Shown: positions 46,605 to 57,219, counted from the stretch's first letter. The stretch: 64,000 nucleotides of DNA from Sphingomonadaceae bacterium (GCA_027533105.1 JAPZTW010000009.1:186001-250000); one strand, 5' to 3'. A program made the numbers and translations. Notes: a model not told the origin generated them from the letters alone.

Positions 46605-49280
46605 TCAGAACTTGAACACCACCGTGCCGCTGATCGTGCGCGGCGCGCCGATCTGGACGAAGCTGGGGTTGCCATAGGAAGCAACGCCGGTGCCACGGTT
46701 GAAGCTGCCCAGCTGGCTCAGGTTCCCGCCGAAGCCGCCAACGTAGAAGCTGTTGGTCAGGTTGTAGACGTTGAGCTGCAGGTAGGTCTTGTCGTTCAGC
46801 CCCAGGAACTCGAGGTTCACGCGGGCGTCGAGATTGACCAGCCAGTAGGCGGCAGCGGTTGCCGCGTAGACCTGGGTCGGCGCAGCCGGAGCGACCGGCG
46901 TGGTGCAGACCACCGGGGTGCCGGTGCAGGCCTTGGCGCCCAGCGGCACGAACGAACCAGTGAAGGTGGCTTCGTTGGTGTCGTAGATGTAACGCTCACC
47001 CGTGCGCTTGGCGGTGATCCCGATGTCGACCGGGCCCAGCGTACCGCGGATGGTGCCGCCCCAGCTGTACTTGGGCGAACCGGCTTCGCGCTTGCCAGCG
47101 GTCGGCGCATAAATCGGAGTGCCATCGGCGTTTTCGCCGATCAGCAGGTTGTCCTTGATCTCGGACTTCATGACCGAACCGAAGACGTAGAAGGTCAGCG
47201 CGTCGACCGGCTGGAAGGCGATCGAGCCATCGACCCCGTACTTCTTCACGTTGCCCAGGTTACGGAACACGTTGACGTCCAGATCCGGATCATAGGCGCT
47301 GGCGGTACGGTTCTGGAACTGGTTGTAGTAACCCGAGATCTGCGCCTGGACCTTGCCCGAGCGCATGCGCAGGCCAAGATCGAAGTTGTCGGTGGTTTCT
47401 GGCTGCGGACGGGTCTGCGCAGTGGTCGGCGCAAAGAAGAACGAGTTATAAAGGTTGTCCGTCCCCGGAACCGACAGACCCTGCGAGAAGTTGCCGAAGA
47501 CCGAAAGGTCGTCGGTCAGCTTGTAGGTGAAGCCGATGTTGGGCAGGATCTTGTTGTAATCGAAGATGCGCTGCTGCGGGCCCTGGATGGTCGGGTTCAG
47601 CGTGGCGTACTGCGTCACGAGTGCCGCGTTGCCGCCGAAGCATTCCACGAAGCCGCCAGCCGAGCTGGTGAAGCAGTTCTGGTTCAGGTTACGACGGAAG
47701 AACGGTGCACGGACGCCTGCGGTAACAACCAGGCCACCATCCATGAACTCACCGCGGTATTCGGCCGAGACCTGGTGGAGGATGGCGTAGGACAGGCGGT
47801 CACGCTTCTGCAGGATCGCGCCGGTCGAGTCCTTTTCAGGGATGTTGACCGAGAACACGTCCAGCGGTTCGCCGTTCACGCCCTGAAGGCTCACTTCACC
47901 GGTCTGGCGGTGACGCGCACGGTCATAGGTGTAGGTCAGACGGACAGTGTTGGTGTCGTCCAGTTCCCAGCGCAGGCCGGTGATTACGCCGATGCGGTGA
48001 GTCTGAGTCTGGCTGGGAGCCAGCACGGTGACCTGGTCCAGAGCATCGCCGTCGCCGTTGACGTCACGCCCAAAGTATGGACGCCCCGCAAGGTAACCCG
48101 TCACGCAGGTGTTCGTCGCGCTGGTCGGCGTGGTGCGGCAGGCTGAGGTGCTGGCGGTGCCGCCGGCCGGGTTGATGTCGCGCAGGCCTTCTTCGCCGGT
48201 CACGGTACCACCACCGTTGGCCTTCACGTACTGATAGCTGGGATCAACCGTGAGGACGAGGTTATCGGCCAGGGTGAAGCGCGAGCTCAGGCGCAGGTTG
48301 CCGGTGTTCGACGGGTTGTAGCGCCGGTCAAACTCGGTGCCGCAGGTGCTGGCCGTGTTGGCCACGCCGTTGACGCCCGGAGCCACGGTGCAGGGGAAGT
48401 TGATGGTGTACTTGCGCTCGTCGGCATTGGCCGGGAAGCGGTTGCCCGAACCCGAACCAACGACGCGCCCTGCATCGAGGCGCAGCGGCAGCGAGCCGAA
48501 GAAGTTGTTGCGGTTCTGGTTGTAGTGGCCGGACAGCGAGATGAAGTCATCACCCGAAAGCGGCTGGTACACGCGGAAGTTGTACTGCTGCTTGTTGACC
48601 TTGCCGTAATTGTTGAACGGGTTGTCGTTCGTGGCGCGGCTGGCCGAGACAAAGGCGCGCAGGCCGCTGGCGTTGAGGTCGCCGGTCTCGATCTTCACGA
48701 AACCGCGCATGAAGTCGTACTCACCGGCCGAGAGCGACATCATCACGCCGAAATCGCGGTCCGGGCGCTTGGTGCGCAGGTTGACCGTGCCGCCGACAGC
48801 CGAAGCGGTCGGGCTGTCAACGTCGGTCGTGCCGAGGTTGACGTTGACCTGCTCGATCAGTTCGGGATCGATCTGCTGGTTCGAATAGATCGCGTAGTTG
48901 CCCGAATCGTTCAGCTGGATGCCGTCGAAGGTCAGGCTGATGCGGTCGGCAGAGAAGCCGCGGATGTTGAGCGTGCCGCCCGACGAACCGTAGGCATCGT
49001 TGTTCTGGAAGCTGACGCCCGGGATCTGGTTGATCGTGTCGAGGATCGTCTGGCCCGGGTTCTGGCGCTCGATGTTCTCCGAGGTCAGGACGGCCTTGGC
49101 CTTCGAGGTATCGGGAGCCGAAACCCCGCCAACCTGCTGCACCCCGGTGCGGGTGCCGGTGACGATGATTTCCTTGTCGAACTCGATCGAGCCGGTCGAC
49201 TGGGCGAACGCAGGCGCGCTCAGCGCGGCAACGCCGATGGCGAGGCTGCTGGCGGCAGTGGTCAGAACGTTGAGACGCAT
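46605..49280 (-). CDS. TonB-dependent outer membrane receptor
   Basis: Signal peptide MRLNVLTTAASSLAIGVAALSAPAFAQ; EIIVTGTRTGVQQVGGVSAPDTSKAKAVLTSENIERQNPGQTILDTINQIPGVSFQNNDAYGSSGGTLNIRGFSADRISLTFDGIQLND. Confidence 0.95.
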   Translation of the reverse strand: MRLNVLTTAASSLAIGVAALSAPAFAQSTGSIEFDKEIIVTGTRTGVQQVGGVSAPDTSKAKAVLTSENIERQNPGQTILDTINQIPGVSFQNNDAYGSSGGTLNIRGFSADRISLTFDGIQLNDSGNYAIYSNQQIDPELIEQVNVNLGTTDVDSPTASAVGGTVNLRTKRPDRDFGVMMSLSAGEYDFMRGFVKIETGDLNASGLRAFVSASRATNDNPFNNYGKVNKQQYNFRVYQPLSGDDFISLSGHYNQNRNNFFGSLPLRLDAGRVVGSGSGNRFPANADERKYTINFPCTVAPGVNGVANTASTCGTEFDRRYNPSNTGNLRLSSRFTLADNLVLTVDPSYQYVKANGGGTVTGEEGLRDINPAGGTASTSACRTTPTSATNTCVTGYLAGRPYFGRDVNGDGDALDQVTVLAPSQTQTHRIGVITGLRWELDDTNTVRLTYTYDRARHRQTGEVSLQGVNGEPLDVFSVNIPEKDSTGAILQKRDRLSYAILHQVSAEYRGEFMDGGLVVTAGVRAPFFRRNLNQNCFTSSAGGFVECFGGNAALVTQYATLNPTIQGPQQRIFDYNKILPNIGFTYKLTDDLSVFGNFSQGLSVPGTDNLYNSFFFAPTTAQTRPQPETTDNFDLGLRMRSGKVQAQISGYYNQFQNRTASAYDPDLDVNVFRNLGNVKKYGVDGSIAFQPVDALTFYVFGSVMKSEIKDNLLIGENADGTPIYAPTAGKREAGSPKYSWGGTIRGTLGPVDIGITAKRTGERYIYDTNEATFTGSFVPLGAKACTGTPVVCTTPVAPAAPTQVYAATAAAYWLVNLDARVNLEFLGLNDKTYLQLNVYNLTNSFYVGGFGGNLSQLGSFNRGTGVASYGNPSFVQIGAPRTISGTVVFKF

Positions 49281-49612
49281 GGCGAGGGCTTTCCCTGTTG
49301 TGGCGAAACTTGCGAAAACACACGAATTGGCCGCCGGACGAATCGCCCGTGGCGCTGGCTGCGCACGCTAATAGCGGGGCAGCGCGACGCACTAAACAGC
49401 CCTGTGTGACAAGGCTGTGACTAGTCCGGCCGGGTTTTTCGGCCCCGCATCCGGTTATGAAATATTATTACGACATGTTCTGGAGATTGGGAACAATCAT
49501 GCCCCGATCGCACTGATTCCGCCCTTCCCGCAGATCATTTGCTTCGAAGTACCGGTTCGATTCTTGCTGCACTGCGGCAAATGTGCAACGCTTCATCCTG
49601 GAAGGGAACCAA

Positions 49613-50599
49613 ATGGGCGCGCAGCATCACGGACATCACCATGGCCATCATCGACACCATGGCCACACTCACTCAGGGGCCGGAGCAAGTCACCACCATG
49701 ATCACCTGACCGGGGGCAAGCCGGTCGCCGGCTCGGGCCGGGCCTTTGCCGTGGCGGTGGGACTGAACGTCGCCTTCGTGACTGCCGAGGTTGCCGCCGG
49801 CCTGTGGAGCGGCTCTATGGCCTTGCTGGCCGATGCCGGGCACAACCTGTCGGATGTGCTGGCCCTGCTGCTGGCCTGGGCAGCCAGCATCCTGGCCGCG
49901 CGGCCGGCCCGCGATGGCTATACCTATGGCTTCAAGAGCTCCTCGATCCTTGCCGCGATTGCCAACGCGGCACTGCTATGGGTCGCGCTTGGCGCGATCC
50001 TGGTCGAAACGATCCGGCGGTTCTTCTACCCCGAACCGGTCCAGGGCGGGGTGATGATGGCGGTGGCTGCCATGGGTATCGCGATCAATGGCATCTCTGC
50101 CGCGCTCTTTGCCCGGGGCAGCAAACAGGACCTGAACCTGCGCGCTGCCTTCCTCCACCTGCTGGCCGATGCGGCGGTTTCAGCCGGGGTGGTCGTGGCC
50201 GGTGCAGCGATCTGGCTGACCGGGGAAAGCCTGATCGATCCTGCAACCAGCCTGCTCATCACACTGGCGATCGGCTGGGGCAGCTGGGGCCTGCTGCGCG
50301 ATGCGATGCGCCTGGGGCTGCTGGCCGTGCCGCGCGGGATCGACGCGGCGGCGGTGCGGGTCTGGCTGGCCGAACGTCCGGGTGTCAGCTCGGTCCACGA
50401 TCTGCACATCTGGCCGATGAGCACCACCGAAACCGCGCTGACGGTCCATCTCGAAATGCCCGGGGGTCATCCCGGCGATCCGGTCCTGCATGGCCTCGCC
50501 GAAGAGCTTGCCAGCCGCTTCGGGATCGATCATGCCACGATCCAGATCGAACTGGGGTCGCAACGCTGCCGCTTTGCTGGCGGGCCGAAGCACCTCTGA
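49613..50599 (+). CDS. Cation diffusion facilitator family transporter (His-rich, Zn/Co-type)
   Basis: N-terminus MGAQHHGHHHGHHRHHGHTHSGAGASHHHDH; ALLADAGHNLSDVLALLLAW; VHDLHIWPMSTTETALTVHL. Confidence 0.93.
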   Translation: MGAQHHGHHHGHHRHHGHTHSGAGASHHHDHLTGGKPVAGSGRAFAVAVGLNVAFVTAEVAAGLWSGSMALLADAGHNLSDVLALLLAWAASILAARPARDGYTYGFKSSSILAAIANAALLWVALGAILVETIRRFFYPEPVQGGVMMAVAAMGIAINGISAALFARGSKQDLNLRAAFLHLLADAAVSAGVVVAGAAIWLTGESLIDPATSLLITLAIGWGSWGLLRDAMRLGLLAVPRGIDAAAVRVWLAERPGVSSVHDLHIWPMSTTETALTVHLEMPGGHPGDPVLHGLAEELASRFGIDHATIQIELGSQRCRFAGGPKHL

Positions 50600-50615
50600 A
50601 ACAAAGGAACTAGCG

Positions 50616-51107
50616 ATGCGTCTTACTCCCTGGCTTGGCGGGATCGTGGCCGTGGCACTGGCTTCGGCCGCCGCCGCACAAGAGGATCCCAAGGCGCTGT
50701 TCCAGGCGCGCTACGATGCCTTCCGCGGCGCCATGGCCGCACAGGACCAGGCGGCGGTGAGCGCGATCCTCGCGCCGGGCTACACCATGACCGATATCCA
50801 GGGCGAAGTGCGCGATGCCTCGGCCGTCGCCACGATGATGCAGCGCATGCCGGGTGGCATTGGCCGCAATGCGGTAACGACCGTGCTGGAAGCCACTGTT
50901 ACCGGCGATACCGCTGCCGTGAAGCAGCAACTGGCCGCCAAGACCACCCGCCCCGGCCCGGATGGCAACGACATGGCGCTGGAGTTCGAGGTGGTTTCCA
51001 ACGACACCTGGGTCAAGCGCGGCGAAGTCTGGCTGCTGAAGTCGAGCGTGCAGAAGGACCTGACCGTCAAGCGCGACGGCGAGGTCTTCTTCAAGCAGTC
51101 AAACTAG
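50616..51107 (+). CDS. Exported DUF4440/SnoaL-like (NTF2-fold) protein
   Basis: Signal peptide; LFQARYDAFRGAMAAQDQAAVSAILAPGYTMTDIQGEVRDA..TWVKRGEVWLLKSSVQKDLTVKRDG. Confidence 0.6.
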   Translation: MRLTPWLGGIVAVALASAAAAQEDPKALFQARYDAFRGAMAAQDQAAVSAILAPGYTMTDIQGEVRDASAVATMMQRMPGGIGRNAVTTVLEATVTGDTAAVKQQLAAKTTRPGPDGNDMALEFEVVSNDTWVKRGEVWLLKSSVQKDLTVKRDGEVFFKQSN

Positions 51108-51145
51108 CGACGCAGCCCGGCAGGACCTGTGCCGGACAGGCGGCT

Positions 51146-52402
51146 TCAGGCCGCCTGTTCCTTGGCCTTGAGTACGCGGACCGGCTCCTTGCGGCCGTCG
51201 ACGACATCCTTGTCCACCACCACTTCGGCGATCTCGTTCTCGCTGGGGATGTCGAACATGGTGTCGAGCAGCAGCCCCTCGACAATCGAGCGCAGACCGC
51301 GCGCGCCGGTCTTGCGCTCGATGGCGCGCTTGGCGATTGCTTCCAGCGCCTCGTCTGTGAAGGTCAGGGTCACGTCTTCCAGCTCAAACAGCTTGGAATA
51401 CTGCTTGATGAGCGCATTCTTGGGCTCGCGCAGGATCTTGACCAGCGCCTCCACATCGAGGTCTTCCAGCGTCGCGATCACCGGCAGTCGGCCGACGAAT
51501 TCGGGGATCAGGCCGAACTTCAGCAGATCTTCGGGTTCCGCCTTCTGCAGCAGTTCGCCCACCTTGCGCTTGTCCGGATCGGCCACATGCGCACCGAAAC
51601 CGATCGAGCGCTTTTGCAGGCGGTCGGCGATGATCTTTTCGAGGCCCGCGAAGGCCCCGCCGCAGATGAACAGAATGTTCGTGGTATCGACCTGCAGGAA
51701 CTCCTGCTGCGGATGCTTGCGCCCGCCCTGCGGCGGCACCGAAGCCGTGGTGCCTTCCATCAGCTTGAGCAGCGCCTGCTGCACACCTTCGCCCGAGACA
51801 TCGCGCGTGATCGAAGGGTTCTCGGCCTTGCGGCTGATCTTGTCGATCTCGTCGATATAGACGATCCCGTGCTGCGCCTTCTCGACGTTGTAGTCGCTGG
51901 CCTGGAGCAGCTTGAGGATGATGTTTTCCACGTCCTCGCCCACGTAACCGGCTTCGGTCAGCGTGGTGGCATCGGCCATGGTGAAGGGCACGTCAAAGGT
52001 CTTGGCCAGGGTCTGGGCCAGCAGGGTCTTGCCCGAACCGGTCGGGCCAACCAGCAGGATGTTCGACTTCTGCAGTTCGACATCGCCGCCCTTGCCGCTG
52101 TGCTTCAACCGCTTGTAGTGGTTGTGCACCGCCACCGAAAGCACGCGCTTGGCGCGGTCCTGGCCGATCACATAGTCGTTCAGCGTCTCGAAGATATCCT
52201 TCGGGCTGGGGACGCCGCCATCCTTCTTGCCGGCGATCCCGGCCTTGGTTTCCTCGCGGATGATGTCGTTGCACAGCTCGACGCATTCATCGCAGATGAA
52301 CACGGTGGGGCCGGCAATGAGCTTGCGCACCTCGTGCTGCGACTTCCCGCAGAAGCTGCAGTAGAGAGTGCTCTTGGCGTCCGATCCGCTCAGTTTGGTC
52401 AT
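51146..52402 (-). CDS. clpX: ATP-dependent Clp protease ATP-binding subunit ClpX
   Basis: Zn-finger [78 protein letters not shown] at 52402. Confidence 0.97.
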   Translation of the reverse strand: MTKLSGSDAKSTLYCSFCGKSQHEVRKLIAGPTVFICDECVELCNDIIREETKAGIAGKKDGGVPSPKDIFETLNDYVIGQDRAKRVLSVAVHNHYKRLKHSGKGGDVELQKSNILLVGPTGSGKTLLAQTLAKTFDVPFTMADATTLTEAGYVGEDVENIILKLLQASDYNVEKAQHGIVYIDEIDKISRKAENPSITRDVSGEGVQQALLKLMEGTTASVPPQGGRKHPQQEFLQVDTTNILFICGGAFAGLEKIIADRLQKRSIGFGAHVADPDKRKVGELLQKAEPEDLLKFGLIPEFVGRLPVIATLEDLDVEALVKILREPKNALIKQYSKLFELEDVTLTFTDEALEAIAKRAIERKTGARGLRSIVEGLLLDTMFDIPSENEIAEVVVDKDVVDGRKEPVRVLKAKEQAA

Positions 52403-52539
52403 GCTTTCGTCCAATAACCCCGCAAACGCTGGGGATTCGCCGGGACTGTAACCCGGCTGCAACAATATTCAAACCTGCCACATCGCACAGGGCACCTTGC
52501 CCGGGGCTGAAGCGGCAGGGTTAGCAAGGCCTTTGCACC

Positions 52540-53226
52540 TTACTCCGGCGCGCCACCAGACCCGCTGGCATCGGCGTCCGTCGCCGGACGGCTTTCAAAG
52601 ACCTTGTCGACCAGGCCAAAGGCCAGCGCCTCATCAGCTTCGAGCCAGGTGTCACGATCGACCGCCTTCTCGATCTCCTCGACCGTCTTGCCGGTATACT
52701 TGGCATAGTGCGCGTTCATGCGCTGACGCAGACGCAGAATCTCGCGGGCCTGGATTTCGATGTCGCTGGCCATGCCGCGCGCGCCGCCCGACGGCTGGTG
52801 GATCATCACGCGGGCGTTCGGCAGGGCAATGCGCATGCCGGGTTCCCCCGCCGCCAGCAGGAAGCTGCCCATCGAGCAGGCCTGGCCGATGCACACAGTG
52901 GACACCCTCGGGCGAATATATTGCATGGTATCGTGGATCGCGAGGCCGGCCGTCACCACGCCGCCCGGCGAATTGATGTACATCGAGATATCCTTGCTGG
53001 GATTCTCGCTTTCCAGGAACAGCAGCTGGGCCACGATCACCGAGGCCATGTGATCCTCGACTTCGCCGGTCACGAAGATGATCCGTTCGCGCAGCAGGCG
53101 CGAATAGATATCGAAGCTGCGTTCACCGCGGCTGGATTGCTCGACCACGACCGGGATCAGCGCGCCGGTGATGGGATCTCGGGTAAACTTGCCCTGGGCG
53201 CCGGGCTGATTGAACAGGTCGAGCAT
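52540..53226 (-). CDS. clpP: ATP-dependent Clp protease proteolytic subunit
   Basis: [84 protein letters not shown]. Confidence 0.97.
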   Translation of the reverse strand: MLDLFNQPGAQGKFTRDPITGALIPVVVEQSSRGERSFDIYSRLLRERIIFVTGEVEDHMASVIVAQLLFLESENPSKDISMYINSPGGVVTAGLAIHDTMQYIRPRVSTVCIGQACSMGSFLLAAGEPGMRIALPNARVMIHQPSGGARGMASDIEIQAREILRLRQRMNAHYAKYTGKTVEEIEKAVDRDTWLEADEALAFGLVDKVFESRPATDADASGSGGAPE

Positions 53227-53346
53227 GGGATTCCTCTTGCGGTTGGTCCACCTATGTCGGCGCAGCCGTCGCGATGTTCAAGGGCGTTAACCGTTGATGT
53301 TTGATCGGCACCGTTCATAAGAGCGCGCAATTGCCTAGCCGGAGAC

Positions 53347-54855
53347 TTGCCCATGCCTCGCTTGTTGCCCTCGCTGTTGTCGCTCTCGCTGGCCCTGGCC
53401 GCCACGCCGGCCCTGGCTGAGGCAAAGCCGGCGAGCCCGGCAGACCGGGCGGACGAGGCACGCGCGCAGCTGAAGGCGATCGCCCGCCTCGACGATGCGC
53501 CAGGTGGCCCGCAGATCAACGCCGTGATCGTGTTCAATCCCGCCGCCGCGAAAGAGGCTGAACGCCTTGCCGGCACTGGCCCGCTCGACGGGCGCACGGT
53601 GCTGGTCAAGGATAATGTCGAAACCCGCGAATGGCCGACCACGGCCGGATCGCTCGCGCTCAAGGACAATCGGACCGGACGCGATGCGCCGCTGATCGCC
53701 CGGATGCGCGCGGCCGGCGGCGTGGTGCTGGGCAAGACGAACCTCAGCGAATGGGCCAACATCCGCCATTCCGACAGCACGTCGGGCTGGAGCGCCGTTG
53801 GCGGATTGACCAGGAACCCCCATGCGCTCGATCGCAATGCCTGCGGCTCCTCATCGGGCAGCGGCGCGGCGATTGCCGCGGGCATGGCCTGGGCGGCCAT
53901 CGGGACGGAAACCGACGGGTCGATCACCTGTCCGGCGGCGATCAATGGCATTGTCGGCTTCAAGCCCACTGTCGGCCTGGTCAGCCGCACCCATGTGGTG
54001 CCAATCAGCGCCAGCCAGGATACCGCCGGACCGATGACCAGGACCGTGGCCGATGCTGCCCTGCTGCTCGGCGCGATTGCGGGCAGCGACCCGGCCGACG
54101 CGGCGACGGCCGAGGCCGATGCCCGCAAGGTCGATTACACCCGCGGCCTGGCAACGGCCTCGCTCAAGGGGGTGCGGATCGGCGTGCTGCGCAGCGCGGT
54201 TGGCAATCACGAAGGCGTGAAGCGCGTCTTCGCGGCCGCCCTTGCCGACCTCAAGGCTGCGGGTGCCGAACTGGTGGAGATCGAGTTCCAGCCCGATGCG
54301 ACCATGTACCGCGATGAAGGTTTTGTCCTGCGCTATGAGCTGCGCCGCGATCTCAACGCCTATCTCGCCACCCTGCCCGGCCAGGGCCTGCCGAAGTCGC
54401 TGGGCGAGGTGATCGCCTTCAACCAGGCCAATGCCGACACCGAACTGCGCTGGTTCGGCCAGGATATCTTCACTGCTGCCAACCAGCTGACCGACGAGGC
54501 CGCCCACGCCAAGGCACGGGCCAACTCGCTGCGCCTCGCCGGGAAAGAGGGGATCGACAAGCTGCTGGCCGACAATCGCGTCAGCCTGCTGGTGGCCCCG
54601 ACCGCCGGGCCGGCCTGGACCACCGACCTGATCAGCGGCGACCGCTTCCTGAACATCGGCATGGGCAGCCTGTCGGCGATTGCCGGCTATCCGCACCTGA
54701 CCGTGCCGATGGGGGCCGTCGAAGGCCTGCCGGTTGGCCTCTCGCTGATGGGGGCAAAGTGGCAGGACGAGGCGGTGCTCCAGGCCGGCGCGGCCTATGA
54801 ACGCGCCCGCACCGCCACCCTCCCCCAGCCGCGCTTCAGGCGCTGGGGCGAGTAG
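53347..54855 (+). CDS. Exported amidase (amidase signature family)
   Basis: Signal peptide; LVKDNVETREWPTTAGSLALKDN, NACGSSSGSGAAIAAGMAWAAIGTETDGSITCPAAINGIVGFKPTVGLVSR (amidase signature). Confidence 0.93.
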   Translation: MPMPRLLPSLLSLSLALAATPALAEAKPASPADRADEARAQLKAIARLDDAPGGPQINAVIVFNPAAAKEAERLAGTGPLDGRTVLVKDNVETREWPTTAGSLALKDNRTGRDAPLIARMRAAGGVVLGKTNLSEWANIRHSDSTSGWSAVGGLTRNPHALDRNACGSSSGSGAAIAAGMAWAAIGTETDGSITCPAAINGIVGFKPTVGLVSRTHVVPISASQDTAGPMTRTVADAALLLGAIAGSDPADAATAEADARKVDYTRGLATASLKGVRIGVLRSAVGNHEGVKRVFAAALADLKAAGAELVEIEFQPDATMYRDEGFVLRYELRRDLNAYLATLPGQGLPKSLGEVIAFNQANADTELRWFGQDIFTAANQLTDEAAHAKARANSLRLAGKEGIDKLLADNRVSLLVAPTAGPAWTTDLISGDRFLNIGMGSLSAIAGYPHLTVPMGAVEGLPVGLSLMGAKWQDEAVLQAGAAYERARTATLPQPRFRRWGE

Positions 54856-54909
54856 CCCGTTCGCAGCCCTCCGTATCGGCCATGCCAAACCATTGCGTAG
54901 CCTTACCAA

Positions 54910-55515
54910 TTGAGGCAGATACAGGATGTGAAACACAAACGGTCAGAGGCAACACGGGCGCGGATCATAGCCGCTTCGCGTCAGCTCTTTCTTGAGAATG
55001 GCTTTGACGCGACCTCGGTTGCGGAAATCTGTCGCCTCTCTGGCGTATCCAACGGCGCGCTGTTTCATCAGTTTCCGGTCAAGGAAGACATTGCCTGGGC
55101 GGTCTATCACGAAGTGCGCGTGGAGTTCTGGGACCGGGTGGTCGGGGCCATGGTGGCCTCGGAAGATCCGCTGGAGGGGATTGAGGCCGCAGTCCGGGCC
55201 GCGCTGGACTTCCAGCGGGACGAGCCTGGCGGGGCCGCGTTCATGTTCGACGTGTCGGGTTCGAAGTGGATCGAACGCTATGCCCACCTGTCACAGCCAA
55301 TGTATGCGGCGATTGCTGCGCGCGGCCGCGCCTGGTCGATGCCGCATGTCGCCGCCGGACGGCTGCCGCAGGTCCTGCCGGACGTGTTCATCGCCCTGGC
55401 CTCGGGCGCCCCGCAATGGATCGCCCGGATGAGCCGGATCGGCATGACCGGAGCCAGTTTCGACATGATCGCCGAGGAACTGCCCCGCTATGTCAGGCGG
55501 GCCTTCGCGCCCTGA
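54910..55515 (+). CDS. TetR family transcriptional regulator
   Basis: RSEATRARIIAASRQLFLENGFDATSVAEICRLSGVSNGALFHQFPVKEDIAWAVYHE; TTG start at 54910 or GTG at 54928. Confidence 0.9.
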   Translation: MRQIQDVKHKRSEATRARIIAASRQLFLENGFDATSVAEICRLSGVSNGALFHQFPVKEDIAWAVYHEVRVEFWDRVVGAMVASEDPLEGIEAAVRAALDFQRDEPGGAAFMFDVSGSKWIERYAHLSQPMYAAIAARGRAWSMPHVAAGRLPQVLPDVFIALASGAPQWIARMSRIGMTGASFDMIAEELPRYVRRAFAP

Positions 55516-55565
55516 AGCACTTCGCAGATAGCAAACAGGCCAATAACAAACGGGGCCCATAGCAA

Positions 55566-55600
55566 ACGGGGCGGTCGCCGGTGTGGCGCCGCCCCGCTGC
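55566..55600 (-). terminator. Likely terminator of the trigger factor gene
   Basis: Minus strand CGGGGCGGCGCC...GGCGACCGCCCCG followed by TTTG. Confidence 0.5.
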
Positions 55601-55619
55601 GTTCCGGATTGATCCGGGA

Positions 55620-57146
55620 TTACTTCTTGGCCGCGGCCTTCTTGGCAGCCGGCTTCTTTTCAGCCTTTTCAGCCTTCGGCGCGGCTTCCGCCTTCGCCGG
55701 CTTTTCGGCCTTGGCCTTGGCAGCCTTGGCGGGCTTTTCCTCCGCGGCGGCTTCTTCCTTCTTGGCGGCCTTCTTGGCCGGAGCCTTCTTGGCCGGCTTT
55801 TCGGCCGGAGCGGCGGTTTCTTCAGCCTCAATCGCCGCCTGCAGTTCCTCGCGGGTCACCGTCCGTTCGGTCACAGCAGCCTTGTCGAACAGGAAGTCGA
55901 CGACCTTGTCCTCGAACAGGGGCGCGCGCAGCTGGGCCGCAGCGAGCGGGTCCTGGCTGATGAACTCGGCAAAGCGCTGGCGATCTTCCGGGCGATACTG
56001 CTGCGCGGCCTGGGCCACCAGCATCTGCATTTCCTGGCCCGAGACCTCGACGCCATTCGCCTGGCCGATTTCCGACAGCAACAGGCCCAGGCGGACGCGG
56101 CGCACGGCGATCGTGCGATAGTCTTCCTTCTCGGCCTCGATCTCGGCCATGGCGGCAGCGGGATCGGGTTCATTCTGGGCTTCCTGCTGGAGCTGGGCCC
56201 AGATCTGGTTGAATTCAGCCTCAACCATGCTCGGCGGCACGTCGAAATCATGGCCGGCAGCCAGCTGATCGAGCAGCGCGCGCTTCATCTGGGTGCGGGT
56301 CAGCCCGGCCAGTTCCTGTTCGATCTGGCCGCGCAGCAGGCCCTTGAGCTGGTCCAGGCTTTCCAGGCCCAGGTTCTTGGCGAAATCATCGTCGATCTTG
56401 GTGTCGCCCGGCACCTTCACAGCCTTCACGGTCACATCGAAGGTGGCGACCTTGCCCTTCAGGTTCTCGGCCGGATAGTCTTCCGGGAAGGTGACGGTGA
56501 TGGTCTTTTCATCGCCAACCTTCACGCCAACGAGCTGTTCCTCGAACCCGGGGATGAAGCGGCCCGAACCGATTTCCAGCGCGGCATCTTCGGCCTTGCC
56601 ACCGTCGAACTCGACCCCATCGAGCTTGCCGACGAAATCGATGATCAGCTGATCGCCGGTTTCGGCCTTCTTGCCCTTCTTGGCATCGCTGAAGCTCTTG
56701 GCGCCAGAGGCGAGGCGGGCGACCTGCTCGTCCACTTCAGCTTCGGCCACTTCGACCACCAGCTTTTCCAGCGTCAGTCCCTCGAACGAGGGAACGGCAA
56801 TGGTCGGCAGGACTTCGACCGAAACGGCCAGTTCGGCGTCCTTGCCTTCGTCATAGCCTTCGCCCAGCGCGACCTGCGGCTGCATGGCGGGACGCAGCTG
56901 GTGCTTGGCCAGCAGCGTGTCCATCGCTTCGCGCACGGCGGTGTTGAGCGCTTCCTGGTGCAGGGCCGGGCCGTGCAACTTCTTGACCAGATTGGCCGGC
57001 ACCTTGCCGGGGCGGAAGCCGGGCATGCGCACCTGGGGGGCAATCTTGGCCACTTCGCCTTCGATCCGCGCGGCAATGTCCTTGGCCGGGATCGTCACCG
57101 TGTAGGCGCGCTTCAAACCTTCGTTGCTGGTCTCGACAATCTGCAT
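55620..57146 (-). CDS. tig: Trigger factor with Lys/Ala-rich C-terminal tail
   Basis: MQIVETSNEGLKRAYTVTIPAKDIAARIEGEVAKIAPQVRMPGFRPGKVPANLVKK; PPIase region; C-terminal AKKAPAKKAAKKEEAAAEEKPAKAAKAKAEKPAK...; ATG at 57146. Confidence 0.95.
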   Translation of the reverse strand: MQIVETSNEGLKRAYTVTIPAKDIAARIEGEVAKIAPQVRMPGFRPGKVPANLVKKLHGPALHQEALNTAVREAMDTLLAKHQLRPAMQPQVALGEGYDEGKDAELAVSVEVLPTIAVPSFEGLTLEKLVVEVAEAEVDEQVARLASGAKSFSDAKKGKKAETGDQLIIDFVGKLDGVEFDGGKAEDAALEIGSGRFIPGFEEQLVGVKVGDEKTITVTFPEDYPAENLKGKVATFDVTVKAVKVPGDTKIDDDFAKNLGLESLDQLKGLLRGQIEQELAGLTRTQMKRALLDQLAAGHDFDVPPSMVEAEFNQIWAQLQQEAQNEPDPAAAMAEIEAEKEDYRTIAVRRVRLGLLLSEIGQANGVEVSGQEMQMLVAQAAQQYRPEDRQRFAEFISQDPLAAAQLRAPLFEDKVVDFLFDKAAVTERTVTREELQAAIEAEETAAPAEKPAKKAPAKKAAKKEEAAAEEKPAKAAKAKAEKPAKAEAAPKAEKAEKKPAAKKAAAKK

Positions 57147-57219
57147 GACAATGGAAGCCTTCTCACTCAAACCGGCTATCGGCACATCGGCTGCCGGGGC
57201 TGACGCTGGGCGGGATTGG

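Noticed and set aside
49457-49480. Zur/Fur box upstream of the CDF transporter
   Set aside because: AT-rich segment is suggestive but does not form a convincing dyad match to known consensus; not listed as a feature.
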